NCBI GenBank assembly: GCA_031379365.1
Contig: JANNFB010000336.1
Span: forward strand, 1-13,270
Reading direction: 5' to 3'
Length of the DNA stretch: 13,270 nucleotides
Origin: CADEEN01 sp031379365
GTDB lineage: Bacteria > Pseudomonadota > Gammaproteobacteria > Burkholderiales > Burkholderiaceae_C
Below are positions 1-7,003 of the stretch, one piece after another (the stretch's first letter is position 1; every line of letters begins with the position of its first letter). The notes under the pieces are model-generated. The model had not been told where the DNA came from. It made no database searches and saw nothing but the letters and a program-made list of their open reading frames with translations. Made by a program: the position numbers and the translations under genes.

Positions 1-663
1 GATGGCGGTGAAGGTCTTGCCGCTGCCGGTGGCCATCTGGATCAGTGCGCGCGGCTTGTTGGCGGCGAGGCTTTTCTCCAGGTTGCGGATGGCGGTGATT
101 TGCGCGGGCCAGAGCTTGAAGTCGCCCCATTCGGTGACGAGCTCGGGCATCTGTTGCAGGCGGGCCAGGAAGGTCGGCGGCGGCGCGTTCACGGCTGGCC
201 CCGATATGCCGTCGCGCGTGCTGAGCGTGGTGGCCAGCGGCAGCAGCTTCAGCCACTCGGCCAGCATCGCGGGCTGGTGGAAGGCGAAGACGTTGCGGGC
301 GCGCGGCGCCGGGTCCAGGCCCTGGGTGAAGTGGGTTTCGATGCCGGTCGATTCGTACAGGAAGGGCAGCGGCCGCTGCCAGGCCGGCAGGCTGGCGGGT
401 AGGCCCTGCGCATAGCGGGCGGATTGGATTTCCACGCCGGTGAGCGTGGCGCCCTGCTTCTTGGCCTCGACCACGCCGCAGGCCTTGCCGTCCACATAGA
501 GCAGGTAATCGGCGAAACCGAAACCGGGCTCGAGCGGGAACTCGCGGATGGCGACGCCACGTGCGGCGTGCAGGTTCACGGCATCGACGGATTGCACGGC
601 CCAGCCGGCGGCTTGCAGCAGGCGGTCGATCTCGGCGCGGGCCTGTTGCTCCGGTGTGCTCAC
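1..663 (-). CDS. hsdR: Type I restriction enzyme R subunit (HsdR), N-terminal part, cut by the left edge
   Basis: This would be the ATP-dependent translocase/endonuclease subunit of a type I restriction-modification complex, acting on unmodified DNA. The 221 visible codons begin STPEQQARAEIDRLL...AAGW, an opening typical of HsdR. A nuclease core follows, with D52 in GFADYLLYVDGK and E66-A-K68 in GVVEAKK, the D...ExK arrangement of the family. A Q-motif-like WPAQITAIRN leads into Walker A MATGSGKT at residues 210-217, where the window ends. The rest of the SF2 motor and the C-terminus lie outside, in a protein usually 800-1000 residues long. The start is GTG at 663, with AGGGG about 4 bases upstream; GTG at 678 is in frame and possible. 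No hsdM or hsdS lies on its 5' side: the upstream neighbour is a DUF429 gene 117 bases away on the same strand. Partner genes must be beyond the left edge or elsewhere. Family is clear; whether the system is complete is not visible. Confidence 0.88.
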   Translation of the reverse strand, partial: MSTPEQQARAEIDRLLQAAGWAVQSVDAVNLHAARGVAIREFPLEPGFGFADYLLYVDGKACGVVEAKKQGATLTGVEIQSARYAQGLPASLPAWQRPLPFLYESTGIETHFTQGLDPAPRARNVFAFHQPAMLAEWLKLLPLATTLSTRDGISGPAVNAPPPTFLARLQQMPELVTEWGDFKLWPAQITAIRNLEKSLAANKPRALIQMATGSGKTFTAI

Positions 664-731
664 CGGCCCCTGCCCCACGATGTCTTGCTTTTCATTGGGC
701 CGGACGATAGCCCAGGCCTGCCAGCGCCACA

Positions 732-751
732 ACCTGCAAGGGTTTGCAGGT
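732..751 (-). terminator. Stem-loop after the DUF429 gene, possible terminator
   Basis: A perfect 8-bp stem, ACCTGCAA pairing with TTGCAGGT around a 4-base loop, lies 29 bases beyond the DUF429 stop codon and about 70 bases before the hsdR start. It could end DUF429 transcription. No clear T-run follows on the minus strand (TGTGGCG comes next), so an intrinsic terminator is uncertain. The 117-base gap also holds a TATCGT-like -10 candidate at 704-709 that could serve hsdR. Confidence 0.3.
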
Positions 752-780
752 GGGATGGTGGGCGCCGGCCGCGACAGCCT

Positions 781-1632
781 TCAATCGCGCAGCCCAGGCA
801 CCGCACTGACGATCCAGCCTTCGAGCGGATCCACGTTCGCTGGCAGGCCGTAACCGGGCTGCTGCGCCGCCCAGCCCGCCTGCATCAGGCAGAGCACGGC
901 GTCGAGGCGGTCGCCGCTGGCGTCGGCCACCAGGGCGTCGCGCTGGGCGTGCGTAAGGCGCAGGCGCAGGCCCAGGCGGGTGCGGCCTTGCTCGATGGCA
1001 TCGACGATGTCCTTGCGCGCGATCAGGCGCTCGGGCGTTTGCTGGGCTTTGTTGTCGCTCTTGTAGGAGCGGCGCTGGACCAGTTCGCGCGCCAGCAGGC
1101 CGGGGTAGGCCTCGAGCGCCACGCGCGCGGCATCGCCGGCGTGCAGCGCCGGCAGGTGCACGCCGGCGGCGATCAGGCGCGGCACACCGGCATGCAGCAT
1201 GAAGGCCACCGGCGGATTGACCCACTTCATCGACGGGCTCGAGCCCGCCGGGCCGTCGCACGCGCGGTGGGCGAACTTGCCACCGGCTGGGCGCGCAGCG
1301 CAGAAGGCCGCGAAGGCGTCGCGGATCTGCGGTCGCTCTAGCGCGGCATAGTGGTGCATCAGTGCCCGCCAGTCGAGCGGCCAACCCAGCGTCTCGACCA
1401 GCTCGCGCGGCAAGCCGAAGGGCAAATCGAAAGCGCCGACCCAGGGGCCGGGCTCTCGCAGCAGCGCCTCGAATGCAGCGAAGCTGGGCAGCGCGTCAAC
1501 CCGCAGCAGCGACACTCGCGCGCCCTGCACGCTGCCGCGGGCCACCATGATGGGTTTTCTGGCGCTTGGTGCGCTGGTGAAATCGACACCGATGAGGTGC
1601 TGGGAAGGTAACGCAACTGCCTGTGAAGCCAT
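781..1632 (-). CDS. DUF429 family protein (predicted RNase H-like fold)
   Basis: A 283-residue protein of the DUF429 family, whose members are predicted to have an RNase H-like fold; substrate and role are unknown. Family-typical signatures are the N-terminal GVDFTSAP strand (D17), the AFDLPFGLP motif (D69) and the C-terminal GDRLDAVLCLMQAGWA helix. These acidic positions are those expected of an RNase H-like active site, but catalysis is inferred only. The length suits the family. The start is ATG at 1632. No ribosome binding site precedes it; instead CACAAT lies 6 bases upstream, so the mRNA is probably leaderless. A longer reading frame continues upstream to 2844, but that part is the antisense of the neighbouring envelope gene and is not real. 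The gene is divergent from the AsmA-like gene, 39 bases apart. A functional link to hsdR downstream is not supported. Confidence 0.85.
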   Translation of the reverse strand: MASQAVALPSQHLIGVDFTSAPSARKPIMVARGSVQGARVSLLRVDALPSFAAFEALLREPGPWVGAFDLPFGLPRELVETLGWPLDWRALMHHYAALERPQIRDAFAAFCAARPAGGKFAHRACDGPAGSSPSMKWVNPPVAFMLHAGVPRLIAAGVHLPALHAGDAARVALEAYPGLLARELVQRRSYKSDNKAQQTPERLIARKDIVDAIEQGRTRLGLRLRLTHAQRDALVADASGDRLDAVLCLMQAGWAAQQPGYGLPANVDPLEGWIVSAVPGLRD

Positions 1633-1671
1633 GCACGGATTGTGCGGGTCGCGCCTCGGCACAATCGCTGT
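1633..1671. promoter_or_regulatory. Symmetric divergent promoter region, probably two leaderless starts
   Basis: The 39 bases between the two divergent start codons hold a perfect inverted repeat: GATTGTGC at 1638-1645 and GCACAATC at 1659-1666. Each arm contains a -10-like CACAAT read outward (1660-1665 on plus, 1639-1644 on minus). On both strands the box ends exactly 6 bases before the ATG, which would put transcription starts at or next to the initiating A. Neither gene has a Shine-Dalgarno sequence. Matching weak -35 candidates are GGATTG (1637-1642, plus) and CGATTG (1662-1667, minus). Because the promoters interleave, the two genes may compete for polymerase. The boxes are seen directly; the function is inferred. 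Confidence 0.5.
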
Positions 1672-2784
1672 ATGACCTTTTTGAAGCAGCACTGGAAGGT
1701 GGCGCTCACCGTCGTAGCCATCGCACTGGCCGCGGCGGCCCTGGCCTTCCAGCTTGCATTGCAGCGCCTGCACAGCGGCATTGAAGCCGCCCTCGGCCCG
1801 CGCGCGACGCTGCAGTCCGTGGCCCTCGACTGGGGGAGCGTGGAGCTGCGCGGGCTGCGTGTGCGCGCGGCGCCTGGCCATGGCACGCCCGCGGTCCGCT
1901 GGCCGGCCGCCGACGAGTTGGTGGCCGAGCGCATTCGTGTGGTGCCTGCGATCTCGAGCCTGTGGCACAGCGGCTGGCGCGTGGCCAGCATCAGCGTCGA
2001 AGGTGCCAGCCTGTCGATGCTGCGCACGCGCGATGGCAGGCTGCGCGTGCTGCCCAGCTTGCTCGAGGCCGAGCGCCCTGCCTCGCCCGGCCAAGCCGCT
2101 GAAGCCCCACAGGCGCCAACGCTGCACATCGGCGATTTGCGTCTGCGCGACGTGGTGATCGACTTCTACGACGCCTCCATTGCGGGGGCTCGCGGCGCAC
2201 CGCACCGCATCCGCCTGGAGGCACTGCGCGCCGATGTCGGCCCGCTGGCGCTGCCGGCGCTGGACCAGCGCGCCGCCGTCGCGCTTCAAGCCACCCTTGC
2301 CGGGCCACAGCGTCAGGGCACGCTTGCCCTGCAGGGCCACGTGACGCCCGCGACGCGTGACGCCGAACTGGCACTGAAGATCAAGGGCCTGGACCTGGTC
2401 GCCCTGCAGCCCTACCTGGTGCAAGCGAACGACACCAGTGTCAAGCGCGGCACGCTGGATCTGTCGCTCGACGCCAGCGTGAAGGGTCAACGCCTGCGCG
2501 CGCCGGGTCGACTCACTTTGACGGATCTGGAACTGCACAGTAGCGGCGGCGCATTCGGCACCTTTGCCGGGGTGCCGCGTCAGGCCGTCCTGGCGGCAAT
2601 GGCCCGCGACGGCCGCATCGAGTTGGGCTTCACGCTCGAAGGCAAGCTCGACGACCCGAAGTTCTCGCTCAACGAGTTGTTCGCTGCGCGCTTCGCTGTG
2701 GGCCTGGCCGAGAAACTCGGTGTCAGCCTGGGCGGCGTGGTCGAGGGCGTTGGCGGCGTGATCAAGGGCCTGTTCGGTCGCTGA
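1672..2784 (+). CDS. AsmA-like / DUF748 family envelope protein
   Basis: A 370-residue protein with one N-terminal membrane anchor (about residues 9-26, VALTVVAIALAAAALAF preceded by basic residues). The remainder is predicted periplasmic, made of alternating beta strands. Phrases such as VALDWGSVELRGLRVRAAPG, ASISVEGASLSMLRTRDGRLRVLPSLL, LHIGDLRLRDVVIDFYD and ELALKIKGLDLVALQPYL are characteristic of AsmA/DUF748 proteins. Known AsmA-like proteins bridge the inner membrane and periplasm and are linked to phospholipid transport and outer-membrane integrity; this specific role is inferred. The C-terminus has the family's final TLEGKLDDPKFSLNE stretch and a glycine-rich GVVEGVGGVIKGLFGR tail. It is smaller than classic AsmA (about 600 residues), so it is a short family member. 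The start is ATG at 1672, because CACAAT lies 6 bases before it; an in-frame GTG at 1642 would overlap the promoter. Confidence 0.82.
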   Translation: MTFLKQHWKVALTVVAIALAAAALAFQLALQRLHSGIEAALGPRATLQSVALDWGSVELRGLRVRAAPGHGTPAVRWPAADELVAERIRVVPAISSLWHSGWRVASISVEGASLSMLRTRDGRLRVLPSLLEAERPASPGQAAEAPQAPTLHIGDLRLRDVVIDFYDASIAGARGAPHRIRLEALRADVGPLALPALDQRAAVALQATLAGPQRQGTLALQGHVTPATRDAELALKIKGLDLVALQPYLVQANDTSVKRGTLDLSLDASVKGQRLRAPGRLTLTDLELHSSGGAFGTFAGVPRQAVLAAMARDGRIELGFTLEGKLDDPKFSLNELFAARFAVGLAEKLGVSLGGVVEGVGGVIKGLFGR

Positions 2785-2872
2785 CTTGACCTGTCGCAGC
2801 ACCGCGCCCTTGGCGGGCCTGTGACGCCGCGAGTGTTGACACAAGCCGGCTTCGGCCGCACCGGCGCCAGCG

Positions 2873-3880
2873 TCAGCGCATGGGGCTGTTGGCCAACGAC
2901 TCGCTGACGAATCGCACCAGCGAGCGCGCGCTTTCGCTGACCAGCGGGTGCGGCAGGGTCAGCGCCTGCACCGTGGCGCCTTCGGCCACGGGCAGGTGCC
3001 AGCCCGGCAGCACTTCGGCCAGGCGCCCTTGCGCCAGATCGACCTGCGCGCAGTAGCTCGGCGCCAGCACGATGCCGCCGCCGGCGCGCGCGAGGGCAAC
3101 CAGCCCGTCCATGTCTTCGCTGGTGACCACGGGCACGACGTCCACCTGCGCCGTCTTGCCGCTGCCGGGGTGGCGCCACAGCAGTGGGGCCAGGTCCGTG
3201 GCGGCCGCCGCCAGCAACAACGGCTGCGCGGCCAGCGCGCGCGGGTGCTCGAGCGGCCACTGCAGCTGCGGCGCTGCATAGGCGCAGACCACGAAGGGCA
3301 GCACGGGCTGAGCGACCCAGTCTTCGGGTGGCGAGCGCGTCAGGCGGAAAGCGATGTCGACGTTGTCGCGCAACAGGTCTATCCGCCGGTCAGTGAACAG
3401 CAGCTCGAAGCGCACGCCGGGATGTTGCTCGCGAAAACGTGCCAGCAGCGGCGCGAGCACGGCGCGGCCGAAGCTCGGCGCCGCTGTCACGCGCAGGCGG
3501 CCGGCCAGGCCGGCACGGCTGGCCTGCAGGGCGCCGCGCGCGGCGTCGGCCGCTTCGAGCACCGCCCGCGCACGTTGCGCAAGGCGCCGGCCGGCCTCGG
3601 TCAGTCCGAGCGAGCGCGTCGTGCGCGCCATCAGCGGCTGGCCGGCCAGGGCTTCGATGGCCGCAATGCGGCGACTCACCGCGGCGCGCGTCTGGCCCAG
3701 GCGCCGCGCCGCTTCGGCGAAGCTGCCGGCCGCCGCCACGCGCGCAAACAGCTCCAGCGCATTGGCATCGAGCGCCAGGGTGGCTTCGCGACGGCGCTCG
3801 CGGTGCGTGGCGCGGTCAGGCGTCAGCGCCTGGGATGGCGCATTGCGCACGGGCCTGCCCGGTTTGGTTGGTGACTTCAT
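2873..3880 (-). CDS. LysR-family transcriptional regulator
   Basis: A 335-residue LysR-type regulator. The winged helix-turn-helix spans about residues 37-97 (LDANALELFARVAAAGSFAEAARRLGQ, then TRAAVSRRIAAIEALAG and the LGLTEAG wing). The substrate-binding domain follows from about 122 (LRVTAAPSFGRAVLAPLLARF) to the end. The effector cannot be read from sequence. A basic extension of about 35 residues precedes the usual LysR start, making it longer than the typical 300. ATG 3880 is nonetheless supported by a consensus-like promoter placed for a leaderless start (TTGACT, 17 bases, CACATT, 6 bases, ATG). It diverges from an alpha/beta hydrolase gene, the classic arrangement for a LysR regulator and its target, and a 19-base palindrome overlaps its own -35. 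Autoregulation and control of the hydrolase are therefore likely but inferred. Confidence 0.92.
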   Translation of the reverse strand: MKSPTKPGRPVRNAPSQALTPDRATHRERRREATLALDANALELFARVAAAGSFAEAARRLGQTRAAVSRRIAAIEALAGQPLMARTTRSLGLTEAGRRLAQRARAVLEAADAARGALQASRAGLAGRLRVTAAPSFGRAVLAPLLARFREQHPGVRFELLFTDRRIDLLRDNVDIAFRLTRSPPEDWVAQPVLPFVVCAYAAPQLQWPLEHPRALAAQPLLLAAAATDLAPLLWRHPGSGKTAQVDVVPVVTSEDMDGLVALARAGGGIVLAPSYCAQVDLAQGRLAEVLPGWHLPVAEGATVQALTLPHPLVSESARSLVRFVSESLANSPMR

Positions 3881-3915
3881 AGAAGCAATGTGTCAACAAA
3901 CACCACGCTAGTCAA
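3881..3915 (-). promoter_or_regulatory. Promoter of the LysR gene
   Basis: Read on the minus strand: -35 TTGACT (3910-3915), a 17-base spacer, -10 CACATT (3887-3892), then 6 bases to the ATG at 3880. The spacing is ideal for sigma-70 and the distance to ATG implies a leaderless transcript. A second TTGACA at 3893-3898 lies too close to the -10 to be its -35. Confidence 0.55.
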
Positions 3916-3928
3916 TCATTGATTGACT
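3910..3928. promoter_or_regulatory. 19-base palindromic operator between the LysR and hydrolase genes
   Basis: AGTCAATCA, one T, then TGATTGACT: a perfect 9-bp inverted repeat with a single-base centre. It covers the -35 of the LysR gene and lies about 50 bases before the hydrolase ATG. A TAGAGT (3932-3937) next to it could be a -10 for the hydrolase; no good -35 is paired with it, as expected of an activator-dependent promoter. The symmetry suits a dimeric regulator: the adjacent LysR protein is the obvious candidate, though a TetR-type protein encoded elsewhere would fit equally. Confidence 0.55.
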
Positions 3929-3978
3929 GCCTAGAGTGCCCACCAGACGAGCAACCCCCCTCGCAGGACCCCCGCACC

Positions 3979-4986
3979 ATGACCCCTTCCCTCTTCGCCG
4001 CCCTGCCTGCCAACGCCGCACCCGACTTGGCCCACCTGCATGCCGCCCTTGGGCCGACCGAAGCCGGGCCGGGCGGCCTGCCACTGCGCCTGAGCTGCGA
4101 TGACGGCGTCGAGATTGCGGCTCATTGGTTCGAGCCACCCACCGGCAGGGCCCGCGCCGTGGCCGTGATCAGCCCGGCGGCCGGTGTGCCGCAGGGCTTC
4201 TACCGCGCCTTCGCGACCTGGCTCGCGCAGCGCGGCTACGCGGTGTTGACGTTCGACTACCGTGGCATCGGCCCGTCGCGCCGGGGCCCGATCACGGCCG
4301 AGACGGCAACGATGCGCGAGTGGGGCCAGCAGGACATGAGTGCGGCCCTGGCCGCAGCCGAACAGCAGCGCACCGCCGCGGGCGGCGAGCGCCTGCCGCT
4401 GCTGTGGGTCGGCCACTCCTTCGGCGGCAACGGCATCGGCCTGGCGCGCGGGATCGGCAACGTCGATGCCGTGCTCACGGTCGCTTCGCAGCTCGGCGAT
4501 TGGCGTCTGTGGCCTGGCGTGCACCGCTGGGTCACGGCCTTCTTCTTCCACCTGCTGTTGCCCACGGTGGCGCATCTGTTCGGCCACGCCCCCGGTTGGG
4601 CGCTGGGCGGCGGCAGTGCGATGCCGCTGCCCAAGCAGGTGGCGCTGGAGTGGGCGCGCTGGGGCCGCGGCCGCAATTACCTGTGGGGTGACCCGACGCT
4701 GCAGGACCAACTGACGCTGCATGAGTTCGACGGCCACGCCCATCTGTGGAACGTCAGCGACGATCTGAGCTACGCCCCGCCGCGAGCCGTCGATGGCCTG
4801 GCCAGGATGTTCATCAACGCCGACGTGCAGCGGCATGCGCTGACGCCGGCCTCGGTGGGACTGCAGCGCATCGGCCACTTCAGCGCCTTCCGGCGCGACA
4901 CCGGCGCGCGCATCTGGCCGCGCTTGCTGGCGCCGATCGAAGCCGCGGCGCCGACCTTGCGCACGGCCGGCCTCGCGCCGCTGTGA
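3979..4986 (+). CDS. Alpha/beta hydrolase, predicted serine hydrolase (COG4757-like)
   Basis: A 335-residue cytoplasmic alpha/beta-hydrolase-fold enzyme with no signal peptide. The nucleophile elbow is GHSFGG at residues 145-150 (Ser147). The likely catalytic His is H300 in RIGHFSAF, and the acid is D261 or D262 in NVSDDLSYAPP. The FDYRGIGPSR strand-turn near residues 92-100 is typical of the S33/COG4757 group. The substrate (ester, lactone or amide) is unknown. The start is ATG 3979. An in-frame ATG at 3919 exists, but it would put the palindromic operator inside the gene and adds an unstructured Pro-rich stretch. The gene is divergent from a LysR regulator that probably controls it. Its TGA directly abuts the stop codon of the convergent EamA gene, leaving no intergenic terminator. 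Confidence 0.87.
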   Translation: MTPSLFAALPANAAPDLAHLHAALGPTEAGPGGLPLRLSCDDGVEIAAHWFEPPTGRARAVAVISPAAGVPQGFYRAFATWLAQRGYAVLTFDYRGIGPSRRGPITAETATMREWGQQDMSAALAAAEQQRTAAGGERLPLLWVGHSFGGNGIGLARGIGNVDAVLTVASQLGDWRLWPGVHRWVTAFFFHLLLPTVAHLFGHAPGWALGGGSAMPLPKQVALEWARWGRGRNYLWGDPTLQDQLTLHEFDGHAHLWNVSDDLSYAPPRAVDGLARMFINADVQRHALTPASVGLQRIGHFSAFRRDTGARIWPRLLAPIEAAAPTLRTAGLAPL

Positions 4987-5868
4987 TCAGGCCGTGGCCA
5001 AGGCAATGACACCCGCGGCCATGCAGGCTGCGCCGATCAGGCGCAGGCCGCGATCACTTTCGCCGAGCAGGCGCCCGCCGATCAGGGCGGCGAACAACAT
5101 CGACACCTCGCGCGCCGGCGCCACGTGCGACAGCGGCGCCATCTGCACCGCGTAGAGCACCAGGACGTAGGCCAGCGGGCCGAGGGTGGCCACCACGAGC
5201 GCATGGCGCCACTGACCAGCCCAGGCGCTGCGCAACCCGGCTTTGTCGCGCAAGGACGACGGCAGCAGCAAGGGCACGCGCAGCAGGTTGCCAACGTAGT
5301 CGACCACCACCGGGCCGATCAGGAGGACCTTGACCGCGTAGCCATCGATCACGGTGTAGCCCGCAATGAGCGTGCCCGTGAGCACGCCCCAGCGCACTCC
5401 CGCCATGGCGCGCTGGTGCGCAACAGCGTCCTGCGAGCCACGCCAGAGCGCCGGCCCGCCGGCGACCAGGAATACGCCGCCACACACCGCCAGCACACCG
5501 ACGCCGCCCAGCACGGTCAGTCGCTCACCGAGAAAGAAGATGGCGCCGACAGCGGCCAGCAGCGGGCCGCTGCCGCGCGCCACCGGGTAGACGACAGTCA
5601 GGTCGGACTTGCGGTAGCCGGTGAGCAGGACGGTGAAGTACAGCACGTGCACCAGCGCACTGAGCGCCAGCACGGCCCACTCGAGCCAGCCCCAGCGCAC
5701 CGACTCAAGTAAGCCGAACCACAGCGCCGCCGGCGCCCACAGCACACAGGTCATGAGCACCGTGATGAGGGCGAAGTGGTGGTTGCCGCCGGCCTTCTTC
5801 GCCACCACGTTCCACAGCGCATGCAGCAGCGCAGCAGTCAGCACCAACAACAGGGCGTTCAAGGGCAT
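4987..5868 (-). CDS. EamA / drug-metabolite transporter family membrane protein
   Basis: A 293-residue inner-membrane protein with about ten hydrophobic segments, arranged as two EamA repeats (roughly residues 3-140 and 155-290). Typical features are LLHALWNVVAKKAG near the N-terminus, YPVARGSGPLLAAVGAIFFLGERLT closing the first repeat, and APAREVSMLFAALIGGRLLGE in the second. DMT-superfamily members usually export amino acids, nucleosides or other small metabolites; the substrate here cannot be deduced. The start is ATG 5868, giving the normal N-terminus; GACAAT lies 7 bases upstream, so it too may be leaderless. The frame stays open to 6555, but that stretch is the antisense of the asparaginase gene. 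It is divergent from the asparaginase gene with interlocked promoters, hinting at shared control, for example of amino-acid traffic. Confidence 0.88.
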   Translation of the reverse strand: MPLNALLLVLTAALLHALWNVVAKKAGGNHHFALITVLMTCVLWAPAALWFGLLESVRWGWLEWAVLALSALVHVLYFTVLLTGYRKSDLTVVYPVARGSGPLLAAVGAIFFLGERLTVLGGVGVLAVCGGVFLVAGGPALWRGSQDAVAHQRAMAGVRWGVLTGTLIAGYTVIDGYAVKVLLIGPVVVDYVGNLLRVPLLLPSSLRDKAGLRSAWAGQWRHALVVATLGPLAYVLVLYAVQMAPLSHVAPAREVSMLFAALIGGRLLGESDRGLRLIGAACMAAGVIALATA

Positions 5869-5934
5869 GGCCCGGATTGTCCCTGCTGGCCTTGGCGCTA
5901 CAGTCGCGGCCCGGACAACAGTGGAGCCAATGGC
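5869..5934. promoter_or_regulatory. Overlapping divergent promoters for the EamA and asparaginase genes
   Basis: For asparaginase (plus): -35 TTGTCC (5877-5882), 16-base spacer, -10 TACAGT (5899-5904), then a leader with GGAG at 5922-5925, 9 bases before ATG 5935. For EamA (minus): -10 GACAAT (5876-5881), 7 bases before its ATG. The plus -35 and the minus -10 share almost the same bases, so both promoters probably cannot be occupied at once. Elements are seen directly; start sites are inferred. Confidence 0.42.
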
Positions 5935-6993
5935 ATGAACCCGGTCTTGGTTGAAGCATGGCGCGGCGACGCGGTGGAGTCCTTCCACCGGGGCGCCGTG
6001 GCTGTGGTCGACGGCGACGGCCGCCTGGTGGCATCCCTGGGCGACATCGACCGCCCTGTGTTTCCGCGCTCCGCGATCAAGTTGTTGCAGGCGCTGCCCC
6101 TGGTGGAGAGCGGCGCCGCCGACCGCTTTGGTCTGAGTGATGAAGAACTGGCCCTGGCCTGCGCCTCGCACGGCGGCGAACCGGCCCACGCGCGCACCGC
6201 CGCCGCGGCCCTGGCCAAGGCGGGCCTCGATGCGGCGGTGCTCGAATGCGGCGCCCATTGGCCGTATCACGAGCCTTCCGTGCACGCGCTGGCTGCCGCC
6301 GGCACCGCCCCGACGGCGCTGCACAACAACTGCTCCGGCAAACATGCCGGCTTCGTCTGCCTGGGCTGCGTGCTCGCCGGCGAGAAAGACCGCCTGGGTT
6401 TCCTGAGCGGCTATGTGCGCCCGGAGCATGCCGTCATGCGCGAGGTCAACGCCGCCGTGGCGCAGGTCACGGGATTCGACCTGGACCACACGCCCCGCGG
6501 CATCGACGGCTGCTCGATCCCGACCTACGCCATTCCGCTGCGTCATCTGGCGCACGGTTTTGCGCGCGCCGGCAGCTGCGTCGGCCTGGCACCGGTGCGC
6601 GCGGCTGCAGCCGCCCGGCTGCGCCGCGCCGTGGCAAAGGCGCCCTTCATGGTCGGCGGCAGCGCCCGCTTCGACACCCGGGTGATGGAACTGCTGGGGG
6701 AACGCGTGTTCTGCAAGGTGGGCGCCGAAGGCATGTACTGCGCCGCCCTGCCCGAGGCCGGCTTGGGGGTGGCCGTCAAGGTGGACGACGGCAACACGTC
6801 ACGCGCTTGCGAAGTGGCGATGGCCGCACTGATCGAAGCCTTCGTGCCGCTGAGCACGCCGGCCGAGCGCGACCTGCTGGCCAGCTTGTCGAACCTGCAA
6901 TTGCGCAACTGGCGCGGTCTCGATGTCGGGCGCCTGGCGGCGCACCCGGCCCTGCGCCAACTGGCGGGCCCCGGAAACTTCAGCGCGGCGTGA
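5935..6993 (+). CDS. L-asparaginase, AnsA / Rhizobium etli type (PF06089 family)
   Basis: A 352-residue asparaginase hydrolysing L-asparagine to aspartate and ammonia, probably cytoplasmic as no signal peptide is visible. It belongs to the thermolabile R. etli (ReAV-like) class, unrelated to the E. coli AnsA/AnsB fold. The residues reported as important in that class appear conserved: the Ser-x-x-Lys pair S46/K49 (PRSAIKLL), the second pair S78 (ASHGGEP) and K261 (CKVGAEG), and the metal site C133/K136 (NNCSGKHAG) with D191/C193 (GIDGCSIPT). Length matches the family. The start is ATG 5935, with GGAG upstream. It is divergent from an EamA transporter and followed after 58 bases by a hypothetical/hutG/GNAT cluster on the same strand. 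With hutG next to it, the area has an amino-acid amide and formyl-amide catabolism flavour, but co-regulation is only inferred. Confidence 0.9.
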   Translation: MNPVLVEAWRGDAVESFHRGAVAVVDGDGRLVASLGDIDRPVFPRSAIKLLQALPLVESGAADRFGLSDEELALACASHGGEPAHARTAAAALAKAGLDAAVLECGAHWPYHEPSVHALAAAGTAPTALHNNCSGKHAGFVCLGCVLAGEKDRLGFLSGYVRPEHAVMREVNAAVAQVTGFDLDHTPRGIDGCSIPTYAIPLRHLAHGFARAGSCVGLAPVRAAAAARLRRAVAKAPFMVGGSARFDTRVMELLGERVFCKVGAEGMYCAALPEAGLGVAVKVDDGNTSRACEVAMAALIEAFVPLSTPAERDLLASLSNLQLRNWRGLDVGRLAAHPALRQLAGPGNFSAA

Positions 6994-7003
6994 CGCAATG
7001 CCA

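Noticed and set aside
424..1341. Plus-strand open frame of 305 codons opposite hsdR and DUF429
   Set aside because: It spans the gap between two recognisable minus-strand genes and shows no domain; an antisense shadow.
1633..2844. Long minus-strand open frame continuing upstream of the DUF429 protein, as if a 687-aa fusion
   Set aside because: The added part is antisense to the AsmA-like gene, has no recognisable domain and is low-complexity Gln/Arg/Ala. The DUF429 N-terminus begins normally at ATG 1632 next to a promoter.
2847..2858. CGGC-TTCG-GCCG mini-hairpin between the AsmA-like and LysR genes
   Set aside because: Only four base pairs and no T-run on either side; too weak to call a terminator.
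3919..3978. Earlier in-frame ATG for the alpha/beta hydrolase
   Set aside because: It would start inside the 19-base palindrome and add a Pro/Asp-rich, non-conserved-looking stretch. ATG 3979 gives a better N-terminus.
5869..6555. Upstream extension of the EamA frame
   Set aside because: It is the complement of the asparaginase gene, hydrophilic and without family similarity; the transporter starts naturally at MPLNALLL.
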